Assembly (NCBI GenBank): GCA_946555345.1
Contig: CAMNSS010000024.1
Coordinates: 1 to 35,022 of the forward strand
Direction of reading: 5' to 3'
Length of the DNA: 35,022 nucleotides
Source: an uncultured Eubacterium sp.
GTDB taxonomy: Bacteria > Bacillota > Clostridia > Peptostreptococcales > Anaerovoracaceae
The notes below the pieces were generated by a model that was given only the letters and a program-made list of their open reading frames with translations, searched no databases and was not told the origin of the DNA. Positions within the stretch are counted from its first letter, which is position 1; every line of letters begins with the position of its first letter. The translations under genes were made by a program, and so were the position numbers. Positions 1 to 11,932 of the stretch are shown here, one piece after another.

Positions 1-55
1 CGATCGTCCCGATATTGATATGCGGCTTATTTCTTTCAAATTTCTGTTTTGCCAT
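1..55 (-). CDS. tuf: Elongation factor Tu, 5' end only (cut by window edge)
   Basis: The first 18 codons read MAKQKFERNKPHINIGTI, the characteristic N-terminus of bacterial EF-Tu, the GTPase that delivers aminoacyl-tRNA to the ribosome. The ATG at 53-55 is preceded by an AGAGGAG ribosome binding site. The gene runs off the left edge, so the G domain and the rest cannot be seen. It lies 114 bp downstream of fusA and is the last visible gene of the str operon (rpsL-rpsG-fusA-tuf), the usual bacterial order. Confidence 0.93.
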   Translation of the reverse strand, partial: MAKQKFERNKPHINIGTI

Positions 56-169
56 CTTAATTTATTCTCCTCTCATACGCTTGGCCGCCAAAGGCAGCCG
101 TTCAGGTTGTCCCCTTACTTTCCCATATATCCGGCTGCCGTAAACAGCCCCCTGGAATTTTCACAAGAA

Positions 170-2236
170 TTACTTGTTAATCGAATCAATCAAACTATCC
201 GGTAATTTTTCAAAATGGTCAAACTGCATGACATAAACGCCTCTGCCCTGCGTCCTGGAACGAAGATCCGTCGCATATCCGAACATTTCAGAAAGCGGCA
301 CATAACCCCTTACGGCTACCGCACCATTGTTCATGTCAGATCCTTCGATCCTGCCCCTTCTCGAACTGATATCACCGATTACATCGCCCATATATTCCTC
401 AGGCACTGTAACCTCAACCTTGAAGATCGGTTCAAGCAACACAGGGTTCGCCTTCTTGGCGGCCTCACGGAATGCCATGGATGCAGCGATTTTGAACGCC
501 ATTTCAGAAGAGTCAACTTCGTGGTACGAACCATCGTACAGCTCAACGCCTACATCAACCACTTGGTATCCTGCCATCGGGCCTGTCTGCATCGCTTCTT
601 TGATTCCTTCTTCGATCTTCGGAATATATTCCTTCGGAATCGCACCGCCGACGATGGAATTTTTAAATTCAAAGCCTTCGCCCGGCTCTCTCGGATACAG
701 CTTGATCTTGACATGGCCGTATTGACCGCGCCCGCCGGACTGCTTCGCATATTTGTGGTCTACATCGGCCATGCCGGTAATCGTTTCCTTGTAGGAAACC
801 TGCGGCTTGCCTACGTTTGCTTCCACCTTAAACTCCCGCAGAAGCCTGTCTACGATGATTTCCAAGTGAAGCTCGCCCATACCAGCGATGATCGTCTGCC
901 CGGTATCTTCATTCGTATAGGTCTTAAACGTCGGGTCTTCTTCCGCCAGCTTCGCCAGCGCAATGCCCATCTTTTCCTGTCCGGCCTTCGTTTTCGGTTC
1001 AATGGCAATCTCGATTACCGGATCAGGAAATTCCATTGATTCCAATATGATATCTTTCTTCTCGTCACAGAGCGTATCCCCTGTCGTAGTAACTTTCAGT
1101 CCTACTGCTGCTGCGATGTCGCCCGAATATACCATGTCGATATCTTCTCTTTTATTGGCATGCATCTGAAGGATTCGTCCTACTCTCTCCTTCTTTTCCT
1201 TCGTGGAATTGTAGACATAAGAGCCTGATGCCAGCGTCCCCGAATAAACGCGGAAGAATGCCAGCTTGCCCACATAAGGGTCAGCCATGATCTTGAAGGC
1301 TAAGGCTGAGAATGGACCTTTATCATCCGCAGGACGTTCCTCTTCCTCGCCCGTTCCCGGAATAACCCCCTTGATCGGCGGGATATCCACTGGCGACGGC
1401 ATATAGTCAACGACTGCGTCGAGCATCATCTGAACCCCTTTGTTTCGATAAGCTGAACCGCACGTCACAGGGATCATCTGCCCGGCAATGGTAGCCGTCC
1501 TGATCGCATTTTTAATTTCCTCCTCGGTCATTTCTTCCCCTTCGAGGAATTTCATCATCAGTTCTTCATCCAGCTCCGCAACCGATTCAAGCAGCTTCTC
1601 GCGCCATTCACCAGCTTCTGCTTTCAGCTCATCAGGGATCTCAACCCTCTCATATTCTTTGCCAAGGTCATCCTTGTATATCTCTGCCTTCATTTCTACT
1701 AAGTCAACGATCCCGACAAAAGAGTCCTCTTTGCCAATCGGAAGCTGAATCGGCACTGCATTCGCCTTCAGCCTGTCCTTGACCATATCTACGACTCGAT
1801 AGAAATCTGCTCCAAGGATGTCCATTTTATTTACAAAGATCATACGTGGGACGCCATACTTCTCGGCCTGCCGCCAAACGGTCTCCGACTGTGGCTCAAC
1901 GCCGCCCTTTGCACAAAGCACGGTAACAGCGCCGTCCAAAACCCGGAGGGAACGTTCTACTTCAACCGTAAAGTCCACGTGTCCCGGTGTATCGATGATA
2001 TTAATTCTAGTGTCTTTCCATTGGGCTGTAGTAGCAGCAGAGGTAATTGTGATGCCACGTTCCTGCTCCTGCTCCATCCAGTCCATGGTCGCTGCACCTT
2101 CATGCGTCTCGCCCAGCTTATGGGTTCTTCCGGTATAGAACAAGATTCTTTCTGTGGTCGTCGTTTTTCCGGCGTCTATATGCGCCATTATGCCAATATT
2201 TCTAGTCTTTTCTAACGGAAAACTTCTATTTGACAT
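170..2236 (-). CDS. fusA: Elongation factor G
   Basis: This 688-residue protein is EF-G, the GTPase that drives ribosomal translocation and, with RRF, ribosome recycling. The G1 motif AHIDAGKT is at residues 18-25, DTPGHVDF at 82-89 and NKMD at 136-139, followed by the usual EF-G domains II-V to the family's normal length. An in-frame extension of 43 codons upstream exists, but the ATG at 2234-2236 ([10 protein letters not shown]) has an AGGAGGA site five bases away and matches the family N-terminus, so I start there. It sits between rpsG (143 bp upstream) and tuf (114 bp downstream), probably all on one transcript from the rpsL promoter. Nothing in the sequence is degenerate. Identification is secure. 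Confidence 0.98.
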   Translation of the reverse strand: MSNRSFPLEKTRNIGIMAHIDAGKTTTTERILFYTGRTHKLGETHEGAATMDWMEQEQERGITITSAATTAQWKDTRINIIDTPGHVDFTVEVERSLRVLDGAVTVLCAKGGVEPQSETVWRQAEKYGVPRMIFVNKMDILGADFYRVVDMVKDRLKANAVPIQLPIGKEDSFVGIVDLVEMKAEIYKDDLGKEYERVEIPDELKAEAGEWREKLLESVAELDEELMMKFLEGEEMTEEEIKNAIRTATIAGQMIPVTCGSAYRNKGVQMMLDAVVDYMPSPVDIPPIKGVIPGTGEEEERPADDKGPFSALAFKIMADPYVGKLAFFRVYSGTLASGSYVYNSTKEKKERVGRILQMHANKREDIDMVYSGDIAAAVGLKVTTTGDTLCDEKKDIILESMEFPDPVIEIAIEPKTKAGQEKMGIALAKLAEEDPTFKTYTNEDTGQTIIAGMGELHLEIIVDRLLREFKVEANVGKPQVSYKETITGMADVDHKYAKQSGGRGQYGHVKIKLYPREPGEGFEFKNSIVGGAIPKEYIPKIEEGIKEAMQTGPMAGYQVVDVGVELYDGSYHEVDSSEMAFKIAASMAFREAAKKANPVLLEPIFKVEVTVPEEYMGDVIGDISSRRGRIEGSDMNNGAVAVRGYVPLSEMFGYATDLRSRTQGRGVYVMQFDHFEKLPDSLIDSINK

Positions 2237-2379
2237 ATTATCCTCCTTTCTGCTTTTAATATTTAGTAGCATATAAAAACCATTTACGGCTAAGCGGCAG
2301 AATCCGCAAGAACGCCATATGCCCCAAGCATAAATAACGCACGGACACAGTCCGCACCGCCGCATCCAGGTTTAACAAG

Positions 2380-2904
<525 letters not shown>

Positions 2905-3021
2905 TCAAATGAACGACTACGATTATTGTGCGCGTGGTGCGCATTGATAATTCATCTTATGCCGCAGTCTCCCGATGCATTTGGATTTATATATCAAAGG
3001 CACTTTCAAATTTACCGATTA

Positions 3022-3435
3022 CTACTTCTTAGGTCTCTTTGCCCCATACTTGGAACGAGCCTGTCTTCTGTCTGCAACGCCGGCAGTATCGAGCGTTCCC
3101 CTAACGATGTGGTATCTTACGCCTGGGAGGTCTTTTACCCTTCCGCCCCTGATGAGTACAACACTGTGTTCCTGGAGGTTATGGCCGATTCCCGGAATAT
3201 ATGCTGTTACTTCGATACCATTCGTCAAACGAACCCTGGCTACTTTTCTCAAAGCCGAATTTGGCTTCTTCGGCGTAACCGTCTTCACAGAAGTGCAAAC
3301 GCCTCTTTTTTGCGGTGAGTTAACATTGGTCGCAACCCGTTTCAAGGAATTGATTCCCCTGTTGAGCGCAGGCGCTGTTGACTTCTTTTCACTGCTGGTT
3401 CTGCCCTGACGTACTAATTGGTTAATTGTAGGCAT
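3022..3435 (-). CDS. rpsL: 30S ribosomal protein S12
   Basis: S12 (137 residues) sits at the decoding centre and controls translational accuracy. The loop [11 protein letters not shown] and the later [12 protein letters not shown] loop hold the lysines whose mutation commonly confers streptomycin resistance; both regions look wild type. The ATG at 3433-3435 follows AAAGGAGAAAAAGG. It is the first gene of the str operon, preceded by a clear promoter at about 3501-3530. The L7Ae-family gene (ybxF/rplGB) often found between rpoC and rpsL in Bacillota is absent. Confidence 0.98.
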   Translation of the reverse strand: MPTINQLVRQGRTSSEKKSTAPALNRGINSLKRVATNVNSPQKRGVCTSVKTVTPKKPNSALRKVARVRLTNGIEVTAYIPGIGHNLQEHSVVLIRGGRVKDLPGVRYHIVRGTLDTAGVADRRQARSKYGAKRPKK

Positions 3436-3500
3436 CCTTTTTCTCCTTTCTTCAAAACTAGCGTTAGCTTTGAGCCGTTAAAAACCCAAAGCCAACAATT

Positions 3501-3530
3501 ATTTTATCATGCTTTTCACTATGATGTCAA
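3501..3530 (-). promoter_or_regulatory. Sigma-A-type promoter of the rpsL-rpsG-fusA-tuf operon
   Basis: On the minus strand TTGACA (3525-3530) is followed after 18 bp by TAAAAT (3501-3506), 66 bp before the rpsL start. The -35 is a perfect consensus match. It implies that the str operon is transcribed independently of rpoBC, from which it is separated by about 370 bp. Confidence 0.85.
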
Positions 3531-3587
3531 CATCAATTATCCCCGGTTTTCCGCTTGTTTCCATATCCCTGCGGATGCGCTCCAAGT

Positions 3588-3776
3588 GCTGGATACGTAC
3601 TGGCTGAAAGCTCGGCGGGCGCAATCCAAACGCTGGGAGAACGCTTAACCAAATGCGGCCCGGATGCTGGGAAAGCGCTTAGTTAAACGCCATCCAAACA
3701 CGGGGAGGATGCTCGGCAGGTGCGGCCTGAACGCTGGAAAAGCGCTAAAACAGGCGCTGGCCGGGCGTCAAGCGCC
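3588..3776. repeat. Degenerate ~34-bp tandem repeats between rpoC and rpsL
   Basis: Blocks at 3631-3664, 3665-3698, 3699-3731 and from 3732 each begin with a variant of CGCTGGGAAAGCGC and run about 33-34 bp; a looser copy lies at 3588-3630. The copies are clearly related but diverged. On the minus strand the stretch 3753-3776 can pair GGCGCT with AGCGCC followed by TGTTTT, so it may act as a weak rpoC terminator. I see no credible gene in 3436-3805 besides these repeats and the rpsL promoter. Confidence 0.6.
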
Positions 3777-3805
3777 GGCTGAATGCGCCGGGCAAATCCA
3801 ATATC

Positions 3806-6800
3806 CTATTCGTCCATTTCAACAATTTCAATGTCTCCGCCAGCTTCCATGCCTGCGGCAAATTCCTCCGCAATCGCAAGGTCGCCTGCCGTTCCCATAG
3901 CTGGTGCGATTTCCTCAATGTCGTCGTCCTCTTCTTCCTCCAGCTCCAGCTCGCGCTGCATCTGCCTGTATGCTTCAATGAGAGCCGTATTCACGCCGTA
4001 ATCGAGGTCGATGGACCTGTACTTCTTCATGCCTGTTCCGGCAGGAATCAGTTTACCGATGATGACGTTTTCTTTCAAGCCTTGCAGCTTATCGTTCTTG
4101 CCCTTGATCGCAGCGTCCGTCAGGACCCTCGTCGTTTCTTGGAAAGAGGCTGCAGACAAGAATGAGCTGGTTGCCAAGGACGCCTTGGTGATTCCCAGAA
4201 GCAGCCGTTCAGCATCCGCAGGCTGCTTGCCTTCCGCAATCGCAGCTTCGTTGGCTTCTTCGATTTCCACTTTGCTGTACTGGCCGCCCGGCAAAAGACC
4301 CGTTTCGCCCGGATCATTTACCTTCATCTTGGATAGCATCTGTCCGACGATTACTTCGATATGCTTGTCGTTGATGTCTACACCCTGCTGCTTATATACG
4401 CGCTGTACTTCTTTCAGCAGGTACTGGTATACGCCTTCTACGCCGTTGAGCCGCAGGATATCCTTCGGGTCGAGCGGTCCTCTCGTGATATTGTCGCCGG
4501 CGAGGACGTATTCGCCCTCCGTCACACAGATACGCGCACCGTAAGGGATTTCATAGACCCGTTCTTCCTCGCCCCTGACCTTAACCTGCGTTTTGTTATC
4601 CATGGTAGGCTCAATGGCTACGACCGTCCCATCCGCTTCGCAAATCACGGCAAGACCCTTTGGCTTTCTCGCTTCAAACAGCTCTTCAACCCTTGGCAGA
4701 CCGTGCGTGATATCAGAACCGGCAACACCGCCCGTATGGAATGTTCTCATGGTCAGCTGCGTACCCGGCTCGCCGATGGACTGGGCGGCTGTGATGCCGA
4801 CCGCCTCGCCGATATTAACGCTTTCCCCTGTCGCCAGGTTTCTGCCGTAGCACTTGGCACATACGCCCGTCTTGCTGTGGCAGGTCATAACCGAACGGAT
4901 CGCCACGGACTCAATTCCTGCCGCCTCAATCTCCTCGGCTTTATCCTCTGTAATTTCACAATCCTGCTCGACGATCACGTGTCCCGTCTCAGGATGGCAG
5001 ATATCCAAAAGCGCAGTCCTTCCCACGATACGCTCTTTCAGCTTTTCGATCACTTCCTTGCCGTCGGTAAAGGCCTTTACTTCAATTCCTTCATCCGTGC
5101 CGCAGTCATCTTCCCTGACGATGACATTGTGGGAAACGTCGACCAGCCTTCTCGTCAGATATCCTGAGTCGGCGGTCCGCAGCGCCGTATCGGCAAGCCC
5201 TTTTCGCGCGCCGTTCGTGGAAATAAAGTATTCCAATACGGAAAGCCCCTCACGGAAGTTCGCCTTGATCGGAACCTCTACCGTCTTACCGGTCGCATTC
5301 GCCATCAGGCCCCGCATTCCGCCGATCTGCCTGATCTGGTTCTTGCTTCCCCTTGCGCCTGAATGCGCCATGATAAACAAGTTGTTGAGCGAATCAAGGG
5401 ACTCCATCAGTGCATCCGCTACATCATCGGTCGTCTTGTTCCAGATTTCGATAACCTTCTCATACCGCTCCGCATCGGACATAAGTCCCCGCCTGTATGC
5501 CATCTCGTATTTATCTACGGTTTTTTCCGTCTCTTCGATGATCGTCTTCTTCGCCTCTGGGATTTCCATGTCGGAAATGCTGATGGTGATCGCCGCAATC
5601 GTGGAATAATGGAAACCCATATCCTTGATATAGTCGAGCATAATGGCTGTTTCCGTATTGCCATGCTGCCTGTAGCATCTGTCGATGATCTGCCCCAGCT
5701 TCTTCTTGTCGCACAGGAAATCGACCTCCAATGAATACGGGTCAGCGATTCTATCTTCTACATATCCTAAATCCTGCGGGATATTCTGGTTGAAAATAAA
5801 ACGCCCTACCGTCGATTCTACCAGCTTTCCCCTGGTGTCGTATTCGTCGGCATACATTCTCACTTTGACCCTGGCGTGCAGTCCTACCATGCCGGTCTGG
5901 TATGCCATGAGCATTTCGGCAATATCGGTAAATACCTTGCCGTCGCCCTTTTCGGCAGGAGAGTTCCGTTTGCCTTCTTCCTGCCCAGGATGCGTCAGGT
6001 AATAGCTGCCCAGGATCATATCCTGCGTCGGCGTCGTAATCGGAGAACCGTCCTTCGGCGCTAAGATGTTATTGACGGAAAGCATCAAAAATCTCGCTTC
6101 TGCCTGTGCTTCCACGGAAAGCGGCACGTGAACGGCCATCTGATCGCCGTCAAAGTCCGCATTAAATGCGGTACAAGCCAGCGGATGCAGCTTGATCGCC
6201 TTACCCTCTACCAAAACCGGCTCGAACGCCTGGATGCCCAGCCTGTGCAGGGTCGGCGCACGGTTGAGCATAACCGGGTGTTCCTTGATCACGCCTTCCA
6301 GCACGTCCCAGACCTCCGGCCTTACCTTCTCTACCATTCGCTTCGCGCTCTTGATATTGTGCGCGTTGCCGTTTTCCACCAGCTTCTTCATGATAAATGG
6401 CTTGAACAGCTCGAGCGCCATTTTCTTCGGCAGCCCGCACTGATAGAATTTCAGCTCCGGCCCGACAACGATTACGGAACGCCCCGAATAATCGACACGC
6501 TTTCCCAGCAGGTTCTGCCTGAACCTGCCCTGCTTTCCCTTGAGCATATCCGACAGGGATTTCAGCGGCCTTGACCCAGGACCGGTGACCGGCTTTCCCC
6601 TTCTGCCGTTATCGATTAACGCATCTACAGCCTCCTGCAGCATACGTTTTTCATTTCTGACGATAATGTCAGGAGCGCCCAGCTCTAAAAGCCTGTTGAG
6701 CCTGTTGTTACGGTTGATCACGCGCCTGTAAAGATCGTTCAAATCGGACGTGGCAAACCTGCCGCCGTCCAGCTGCACCATCGGCCGCAAATCCGGCGGA

Positions 6801-7513
6801 ATGACCGGAATGACTTCCAGCACCATCCATTCAGGCCTGTTGCCCGATACACGGAGCGCTTCTATCACTTCAAGCCGCCTGACAATCCGGATCTTTTTCT
6901 GGCCCGTTGCGCCCGTCAGCTTGCTGCGCAGCTCTTCCGAAAGCGCATCCAGGTCGATGTGCATCAAAAGCTCCCGCACGGCTTCTGCGCCCATCCCTGC
7001 CTTGAATTTATTCGCCGGGTTATCCTTCGCTTCCCGGTACTGGTCTTCCGTCAAGATTTCCTTGTACGCAAATTCCGTATTGCCCGGGTCGGTCACGATG
7101 AAATTCGCAAAATAAAGGATTTTTTCCAGTACGCGCGGCGAAATGTCGAGGACAAGCCCCATCCTAGACGGGATTCCCTTGAAATACCAGATATGGGAAA
7201 CAGGCGACGCCAGCTTGATATGCCCCATCCGTTCCCTTCTTACCTTGGCTTTCGTCACCTCTACGCCGCATTTGTCGCAGACGATGCCCTTGTACCTGAT
7301 CCTTTTGTATTTTCCACAATGGCACTCCCAGTCCTTGGTCGGTCCGAAAATCCTTTCGCAGAAAAGACCGTCCTTTTCCGGTTTGAGCGTCCTGTAATTT
7401 ATCGTTTCGGGTTTCGTAACTTCTCCATGGGACCAAGTCATAATCTTGTCCGTGGATGCCAGGCCGATCTGTAGAGACTCGAAATTGTTCAATTCATAAT
7501 TGTTATTATCCAT
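3806..7513 (-). CDS. rpoC: DNA-directed RNA polymerase subunit beta'
   Basis: This 1235-residue protein is the RNA polymerase beta' subunit. The N-terminal zinc ribbon uses C64, C66, C79 and C82, the catalytic Mg2+ motif NADFDGD is at 451-457, and the second zinc site includes the later [11 protein letters not shown] stretch. No inserted domain or frameshift is visible, and the length is normal for Bacillota. The ATG at 7511-7513 follows AGGGG. It ends in an acidic tail of roughly 45 residues (a run of Glu/Asp, then Ala/Gly/Glu), longer than in many relatives. It lies 20 bp downstream of rpoB and is evidently co-transcribed with it. Confidence 0.98.
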   Translation of the reverse strand: MDNNNYELNNFESLQIGLASTDKIMTWSHGEVTKPETINYRTLKPEKDGLFCERIFGPTKDWECHCGKYKRIRYKGIVCDKCGVEVTKAKVRRERMGHIKLASPVSHIWYFKGIPSRMGLVLDISPRVLEKILYFANFIVTDPGNTEFAYKEILTEDQYREAKDNPANKFKAGMGAEAVRELLMHIDLDALSEELRSKLTGATGQKKIRIVRRLEVIEALRVSGNRPEWMVLEVIPVIPPDLRPMVQLDGGRFATSDLNDLYRRVINRNNRLNRLLELGAPDIIVRNEKRMLQEAVDALIDNGRRGKPVTGPGSRPLKSLSDMLKGKQGRFRQNLLGKRVDYSGRSVIVVGPELKFYQCGLPKKMALELFKPFIMKKLVENGNAHNIKSAKRMVEKVRPEVWDVLEGVIKEHPVMLNRAPTLHRLGIQAFEPVLVEGKAIKLHPLACTAFNADFDGDQMAVHVPLSVEAQAEARFLMLSVNNILAPKDGSPITTPTQDMILGSYYLTHPGQEEGKRNSPAEKGDGKVFTDIAEMLMAYQTGMVGLHARVKVRMYADEYDTRGKLVESTVGRFIFNQNIPQDLGYVEDRIADPYSLEVDFLCDKKKLGQIIDRCYRQHGNTETAIMLDYIKDMGFHYSTIAAITISISDMEIPEAKKTIIEETEKTVDKYEMAYRRGLMSDAERYEKVIEIWNKTTDDVADALMESLDSLNNLFIMAHSGARGSKNQIRQIGGMRGLMANATGKTVEVPIKANFREGLSVLEYFISTNGARKGLADTALRTADSGYLTRRLVDVSHNVIVREDDCGTDEGIEVKAFTDGKEVIEKLKERIVGRTALLDICHPETGHVIVEQDCEITEDKAEEIEAAGIESVAIRSVMTCHSKTGVCAKCYGRNLATGESVNIGEAVGITAAQSIGEPGTQLTMRTFHTGGVAGSDITHGLPRVEELFEARKPKGLAVICEADGTVVAIEPTMDNKTQVKVRGEEERVYEIPYGARICVTEGEYVLAGDNITRGPLDPKDILRLNGVEGVYQYLLKEVQRVYKQQGVDINDKHIEVIVGQMLSKMKVNDPGETGLLPGGQYSKVEIEEANEAAIAEGKQPADAERLLLGITKASLATSSFLSAASFQETTRVLTDAAIKGKNDKLQGLKENVIIGKLIPAGTGMKKYRSIDLDYGVNTALIEAYRQMQRELELEEEEDDDIEEIAPAMGTAGDLAIAEEFAAGMEAGGDIEIVEMDE

Positions 7514-7533
7514 CTGTCACTTCCCCTTTCTGA

Positions 7534-10500
7534 TTATTCCTCGACAGGTTCGATTTCGATACCCTCTAAATCAACCTCTTCAAAATCATCTGGCTCTAAA
7601 TCCTCTTCCGCAAAGTCAGCCTCCTCGTCAAAATCAGCTTCTTCATCGAAGCCAGCATCTCCATCCGCAGCGTCACCGCCCTCGTCTTCTCCTGGCTCCA
7701 TTTCCAGCTCGACATCCACCATGTCTTCAATGGCAGGGATGCCCTCGATCTCGCTCGTTTCCTTGATCTGGATTTCCTCGTTGTCTTCCGTCAGTACCTT
7801 CACATCGAGGCACAAGCTCTGCATTTCCTTGATCAGGACCTTAAACGATTCCGGGATGCCCGGTTCAGGAATGTTCTCGCCCTTTACGATCGCCTCATAC
7901 GTCTTGACGCGTCCCACGATGTCATCGGACTTCACCGTCAAGATCTCCTGGAGCGTATAGGCAGCGCCGTAAGCCTCCAGCGCCCAAACTTCCATTTCCC
8001 CGAAACGCTGCCCGCCAAACTGCGCTTTGCCGCCCAGAGGCTGCTGCGTTACCAGCGAATACGGGCCCGTGCTTCTGGCATGGATCTTATCATCAACCAA
8101 ATGGTGAAGCTTCAGCATATACATATAGCCTACCGTGACAGGATTGTCGAAATATTCTCCCGTCCTGCCATCCCGCAGCCGCAGCTTGCCGCTTTCATCG
8201 AAGCCGCTCTCATTGAGCAGTTGTATGATGTCCCTTTCGTTTGCGCCATCGAATACCGGCGTTGCGATATACCAGTCCTTATTCTTAGCGGCAAGCCCCA
8301 GATGCACCTCCAGCACCTGCCCTACGTTCATTCGGGACGGCACGCCCAGAGGGTTTAACATCACCTGGAGTGGCTGTCCGTTTTCCAAGAACGGCATATC
8401 CTCTTCCGGCAGGATGCGGGAAATAACGCCTTTGTTCCCATGCCTTCCCGCCATCTTATCGCCGACGCTGATCTTCCGCTTCGTTGCGATATAGCATCGC
8501 ACTAATTTATTCACGCCAGGCGGCAGTTCGTCGCCGTTTTCCCTGGAGAAGATCTTAACGTCAACGACGATGCCTGTCTCCCCATGCGGCACGCGCAAGG
8601 AAGTATCCCTTACTTCCCTCGCCTTTTCCCCGAAAATTGCACGCAACAGACGTTCCTCAGCCGTCAGTTCCGTCTCGCCTTTCGGCGTTACCTTTCCGAC
8701 CAGGATATCAGAGGAATTTACCTCCGCGCCCTTCCTGATGATGCCTTCTTCGTCCAGGTCCTTTAACGCATCCTCGCTCACGTTCGGGATATCCCGCGTG
8801 ATCTCTTCCGGACCCAGCTTCGTATCCCTGGCTTCCGCTTCGTATTTTTCAATATGGATGGACGTCAAAACGTCTTCCATGATCAGTCTTTCATTGAGGA
8901 TGATCGCATCCTCGTAGTTGTAGCCTTCCCAGGTCATGAAGCCGATGAGAAGGTTCTTGCCCAAGGCGACTTCCCCGTTTTCCGTAGACGGCCCGTCTGC
9001 AATAACCTCACCCGCGTCTACGTGTTCGCCATTATAGACGATCGGACGCTGGTTGATGCAAGTCCCTTGGTTGGAACGCTTAAATTTCAGGAGCTTATAT
9101 TCATCCTTGCCTTCCCCGTCGTCCCGCAACACGACGATTTTATCCGCATCGATAAAATCGACTGTCCCGGAATGCTTGGCGATAATCACAACGCCGGAAT
9201 CCCGGGCGGCCTTGTATTCCATGCCCGTTCCGACGATCGGCGCTTCCGTCACCATGAGCGGAACGGCCTGGCGCTGCATGTTAGAACCCATGAGCGCTCT
9301 GTTTGCATCGTCGTTTTCCAGGAACGGAATCATAGCCGTCGCAACGGATACGACCTGCTTCGGCGAAACGTCCATATAGTCCACGGCTTCCCGCGGCACG
9401 AGGTCGATATCGCCGCCTTTCCCCCTGGCAGCAACCTTCAAGTTCGCAAAATGCCCTTCGGAATCAAGCGGTTCGTTTGCCTGCGCCACGATCTTATCCT
9501 CTTCATCGTCAGCAGTCAGGTAGTGGATTTCTTCCGTAACCCTTCCCGTCGCCTTGTCAACGACCCGATAAGGCGTTTCGATGAATCCATACTGATTGAT
9601 GATACCATAAGTCGTCAGCGAACCGATCAAGCCGATGTTCGGGCCTTCTGGCGTCTCGATCGGACACATCCTGCCATAATGGGAATGGTGTACGTCCCTG
9701 ACCTCAAATCCTGCCCTTTCCCTGGAAAGACCGCCAGGACCGAGCGCAGAAAGCCTTCTCTTGTGCGTCAGTTCCGCCAGCGGGTTGGTCTGGTCCATGA
9801 ACTGGGAAAGCTGCGAACTGCCGAAGAATTCCTTGACCGCAGCCGTAACCGGCCTGATGTTCATCAGCCCCTGCGGCGTTACTTCCGCCGTATCCTGCGT
9901 CGTCATCCGCTCCTTGATCGTTCGTTCCATTCTGGAAAGGCCGATCCTGATCTGGTTCTGCAAAAGCTCGCCTACCGTCCGAAGCCGCCTGTTCCCCAGA
10001 TGGTCGATATCATCGACATTTCCGATCCCGTAATTCAAATTCAAAAGATAGCTGACGGATGCAATCACGTCCGCAACTAAAATATGCTTCGGTGAAAGCT
10101 CGTTTTTCCGCAAGACAAGCGCTTCCCGGATCGATTCCGGATCGTCGTTTTCCTCCAAAATTTCCATCAGCACAGGATAATATACCTTGTCTGCAACATT
10201 GATCCCCGAAAGATCAAATTCAATATATGTCTTTAAATCGACGAAACGGTTTCCGATTACCTTGGTCGTCTCGTTTTCATCCCATGCGCTCTGCACCATG
10301 ACAAACTCAACGCCTGCGTTCTCGATCTGCTGTGCAAGCGTTTTATCGATCTTCTGTCCCTTTTCAGCCAAAAGCTCGCCCGTGTTCGGATCGATCACGG
10401 AATCAGCGGCAACTGCGCCTGCGATACGGTTGAAAAGCCCCAGCTTTTTATTGTATTTATATCTCCCGACCTTCGCCAAGTCATACCGCTTCGGATCGAA

Positions 10501-11274
10501 AAACATGGAGTTGAACAGTGACTGTGCGCTTTCCAGCGTCGGCGGCTCTCCCGGCCTCAGCTTCTTATAGATTTCCTTGAGGCCTTCTTCGAAGTTCGTC
10601 GTCGTATCCTTATCCAGCGTTTTGAGCAGCCTTGGTTCTTCCCCGAATATATCTATAATTTCCTGGTTGCTCCCCATGCCCAATGCGCGCAGCAGGGTCG
10701 TAACCGGCTGTTTCCTGGTTCTGTCCACCCTGACCGAAATAATTTCATTAGAGTCCGTTTCATATTCAAGCCAAGCGCCCCTGTTTGGTATAACCGTCGT
10801 GAAAAACAGGTTTTTACCCGATTTATCTATCTCTTTCTCGTAGTAAGGTCCTGGGGAACGGACAAGCTGCGTTACCACAACCCTTTCCGCTCCATTATAA
10901 ATAAAAGTACCTTTTTCGGTCATGAGCGGAAAATCTCCCATGAACACTTCCTGCTCCTTCACTTCGCCGGTACTCTTATTGACGAGCCTAACCTTCACTT
11001 TAAGCGGAGCTGCATAGGTCACATCCCTCTCCTTGCATTCCTCCTGCTCATACTTCGGAGGATCTGTAAGGGAGTAATCGATAAATTCAAGAACGAGATT
11101 ATCTGCATAATCCTTAATCGGTGAAATATCCTCAAAAACTTCGCGAAGACCTTCCCTCACAAACCACTCATACGAATTTGTCTGAATCTGAATCAGGTTT
11201 GGCATTTCTGCCACTTCGTTGATCTTGGAAAAGGTCATTCGTTCTTTTTTACCTAATTTTACCGGATTTGGCAT
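7534..11274 (-). CDS. rpoB: DNA-directed RNA polymerase subunit beta
   Basis: This is the beta subunit (1246 residues from the chosen start). The rifampicin pocket is intact and looks wild type ([12 protein letters not shown], then [14 protein letters not shown]). Three in-frame starts are possible (GTG 11283, ATG 11280, ATG 11274); AAGGAG lies 8 bases before the third, which gives [12 protein letters not shown], so I choose it. The C-terminus carries about 60 very acidic residues with short repeats (DEEADF twice), an extension beyond the conserved core. Unusually, the gene upstream is not rplL but a peptidase gene 658 bp away; rpoB therefore has its own promoter. Confidence 0.98.
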   Translation of the reverse strand: MPNPVKLGKKERMTFSKINEVAEMPNLIQIQTNSYEWFVREGLREVFEDISPIKDYADNLVLEFIDYSLTDPPKYEQEECKERDVTYAAPLKVKVRLVNKSTGEVKEQEVFMGDFPLMTEKGTFIYNGAERVVVTQLVRSPGPYYEKEIDKSGKNLFFTTVIPNRGAWLEYETDSNEIISVRVDRTRKQPVTTLLRALGMGSNQEIIDIFGEEPRLLKTLDKDTTTNFEEGLKEIYKKLRPGEPPTLESAQSLFNSMFFDPKRYDLAKVGRYKYNKKLGLFNRIAGAVAADSVIDPNTGELLAEKGQKIDKTLAQQIENAGVEFVMVQSAWDENETTKVIGNRFVDLKTYIEFDLSGINVADKVYYPVLMEILEENDDPESIREALVLRKNELSPKHILVADVIASVSYLLNLNYGIGNVDDIDHLGNRRLRTVGELLQNQIRIGLSRMERTIKERMTTQDTAEVTPQGLMNIRPVTAAVKEFFGSSQLSQFMDQTNPLAELTHKRRLSALGPGGLSRERAGFEVRDVHHSHYGRMCPIETPEGPNIGLIGSLTTYGIINQYGFIETPYRVVDKATGRVTEEIHYLTADDEEDKIVAQANEPLDSEGHFANLKVAARGKGGDIDLVPREAVDYMDVSPKQVVSVATAMIPFLENDDANRALMGSNMQRQAVPLMVTEAPIVGTGMEYKAARDSGVVIIAKHSGTVDFIDADKIVVLRDDGEGKDEYKLLKFKRSNQGTCINQRPIVYNGEHVDAGEVIADGPSTENGEVALGKNLLIGFMTWEGYNYEDAIILNERLIMEDVLTSIHIEKYEAEARDTKLGPEEITRDIPNVSEDALKDLDEEGIIRKGAEVNSSDILVGKVTPKGETELTAEERLLRAIFGEKAREVRDTSLRVPHGETGIVVDVKIFSRENGDELPPGVNKLVRCYIATKRKISVGDKMAGRHGNKGVISRILPEEDMPFLENGQPLQVMLNPLGVPSRMNVGQVLEVHLGLAAKNKDWYIATPVFDGANERDIIQLLNESGFDESGKLRLRDGRTGEYFDNPVTVGYMYMLKLHHLVDDKIHARSTGPYSLVTQQPLGGKAQFGGQRFGEMEVWALEAYGAAYTLQEILTVKSDDIVGRVKTYEAIVKGENIPEPGIPESFKVLIKEMQSLCLDVKVLTEDNEEIQIKETSEIEGIPAIEDMVDVELEMEPGEDEGGDAADGDAGFDEEADFDEEADFAEEDLEPDDFEEVDLEGIEIEPVEE

Positions 11275-11323
11275 AGTCATCACTCCTTATATATTAACAG
11301 TTACATTCGCAGGGCAGTTTAAT

Positions 11324-11352
11324 ATAATATCACAGACCTGTCAAACCGTCAA
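11324..11352 (-). promoter_or_regulatory. Strong promoter of rpoBC
   Basis: On the minus strand TTGACG (11347-11352), a 17-bp spacer and TATTAT (11324-11329) form a good sigma-A promoter 50 bp before the rpoB ATG. Just upstream of the -35 (about 11360-11390) the DNA is a long A/T run, including TTTTTTCAA and TTGAAAAAA, resembling an UP element. This supports rpoBC being transcribed separately from rplJL. Confidence 0.82.
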
Positions 11353-11390
11353 GGGGTTTTGGAATTTTTTTCAATTTTTTTTGAAAAAAC

Positions 11391-11410
11391 AAAGCGCCCG
11401 CCCGGGCGGA
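11391..11410 (-). terminator. Possible terminator after the M28 peptidase gene
   Basis: The perfect 12-bp palindrome CCGCCCGGGCGG (11398-11409) is followed on the minus strand by GCGCTTTGTTTTTT. The stem is short with a tight loop, so this is only a likely terminator. It lies 520 bp past the peptidase stop and just before the rpoB promoter. Confidence 0.45.
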
Positions 11411-11932
11411 AAAGCGATGCGCCGAGGCGTACTGTGCCAGATACCGAGGTGCATTTTGCAAAACAAGGGCAGATGCAGCAAAGGCGGGAAGCCCTTTCCC
11501 AGGAGGGAAAACCCCTGCGGCAATGCGCGGCAATGCACAGGATGCACCCAAACGCCAAAACGGTGCGCCAGGCGCAGCTTCTAAAAAACAGATTGAAATC
11601 TCATGAAGTACGGATGTTAAAACGCAGGAAGCTAAGGGGGCAGACCCCAACCCCCGCAGGCTTTGCGAAAAAAGATCAGATGCCCCGGGTACTACAGGGA
11701 TATCCAGCCGGTATCCCGCGCCCCAAGGCATCCGCATTCTCAATGAGCCTCATATATCCGGCCGCCTGCAATGAAGATAAAATTAAAACGCCAATTCTGC
11801 TTTCATCTTATCGTTTCCTTTATGCTTCGTGCTGCCGCTAGCCTTCGCTTCCTCAAAGCCTGCAACTTTGTGCAAGTTTAATCCTGTTTGCTCTGTTTTC
11901 ATCCGGTTCACGTTGTTTTGGCCCGGTTTACG
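11411..11932. other. 520-bp intergenic stretch without a recognisable gene
   Basis: Open frames exist on both strands (up to 160 codons) but none has a convincing ribosome binding site, a family resemblance or a natural composition. The DNA is locally repetitive (GGCAATGCGC variants near 11520-11540, a G/C-rich block at about 11635-11660). No RNA gene was recognised. Confidence 0.5.

Noticed and set aside
3588-3776. CRISPR array
   Set aside because: The units are contiguous and diverged, with no constant repeat separated by unique spacers, and no cas genes are nearby. The same applies to 15224-15317 and 27793-27936.
8854-10080. 408-codon open frame on the plus strand opposite rpoB
   Set aside because: It is a shadow of rpoB codon usage: no ribosome binding site and no family resemblance. 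The same holds for the long plus-strand frames opposite rpoC, fusA and the ech genes.
11330-11743. 137-codon minus-strand frame and the 160-codon plus-strand frame overlapping it upstream of rpoB
   Set aside because: The minus-strand frame would end inside the rpoB promoter and pass through a terminator-like palindrome; neither has a start signal or a natural protein composition.
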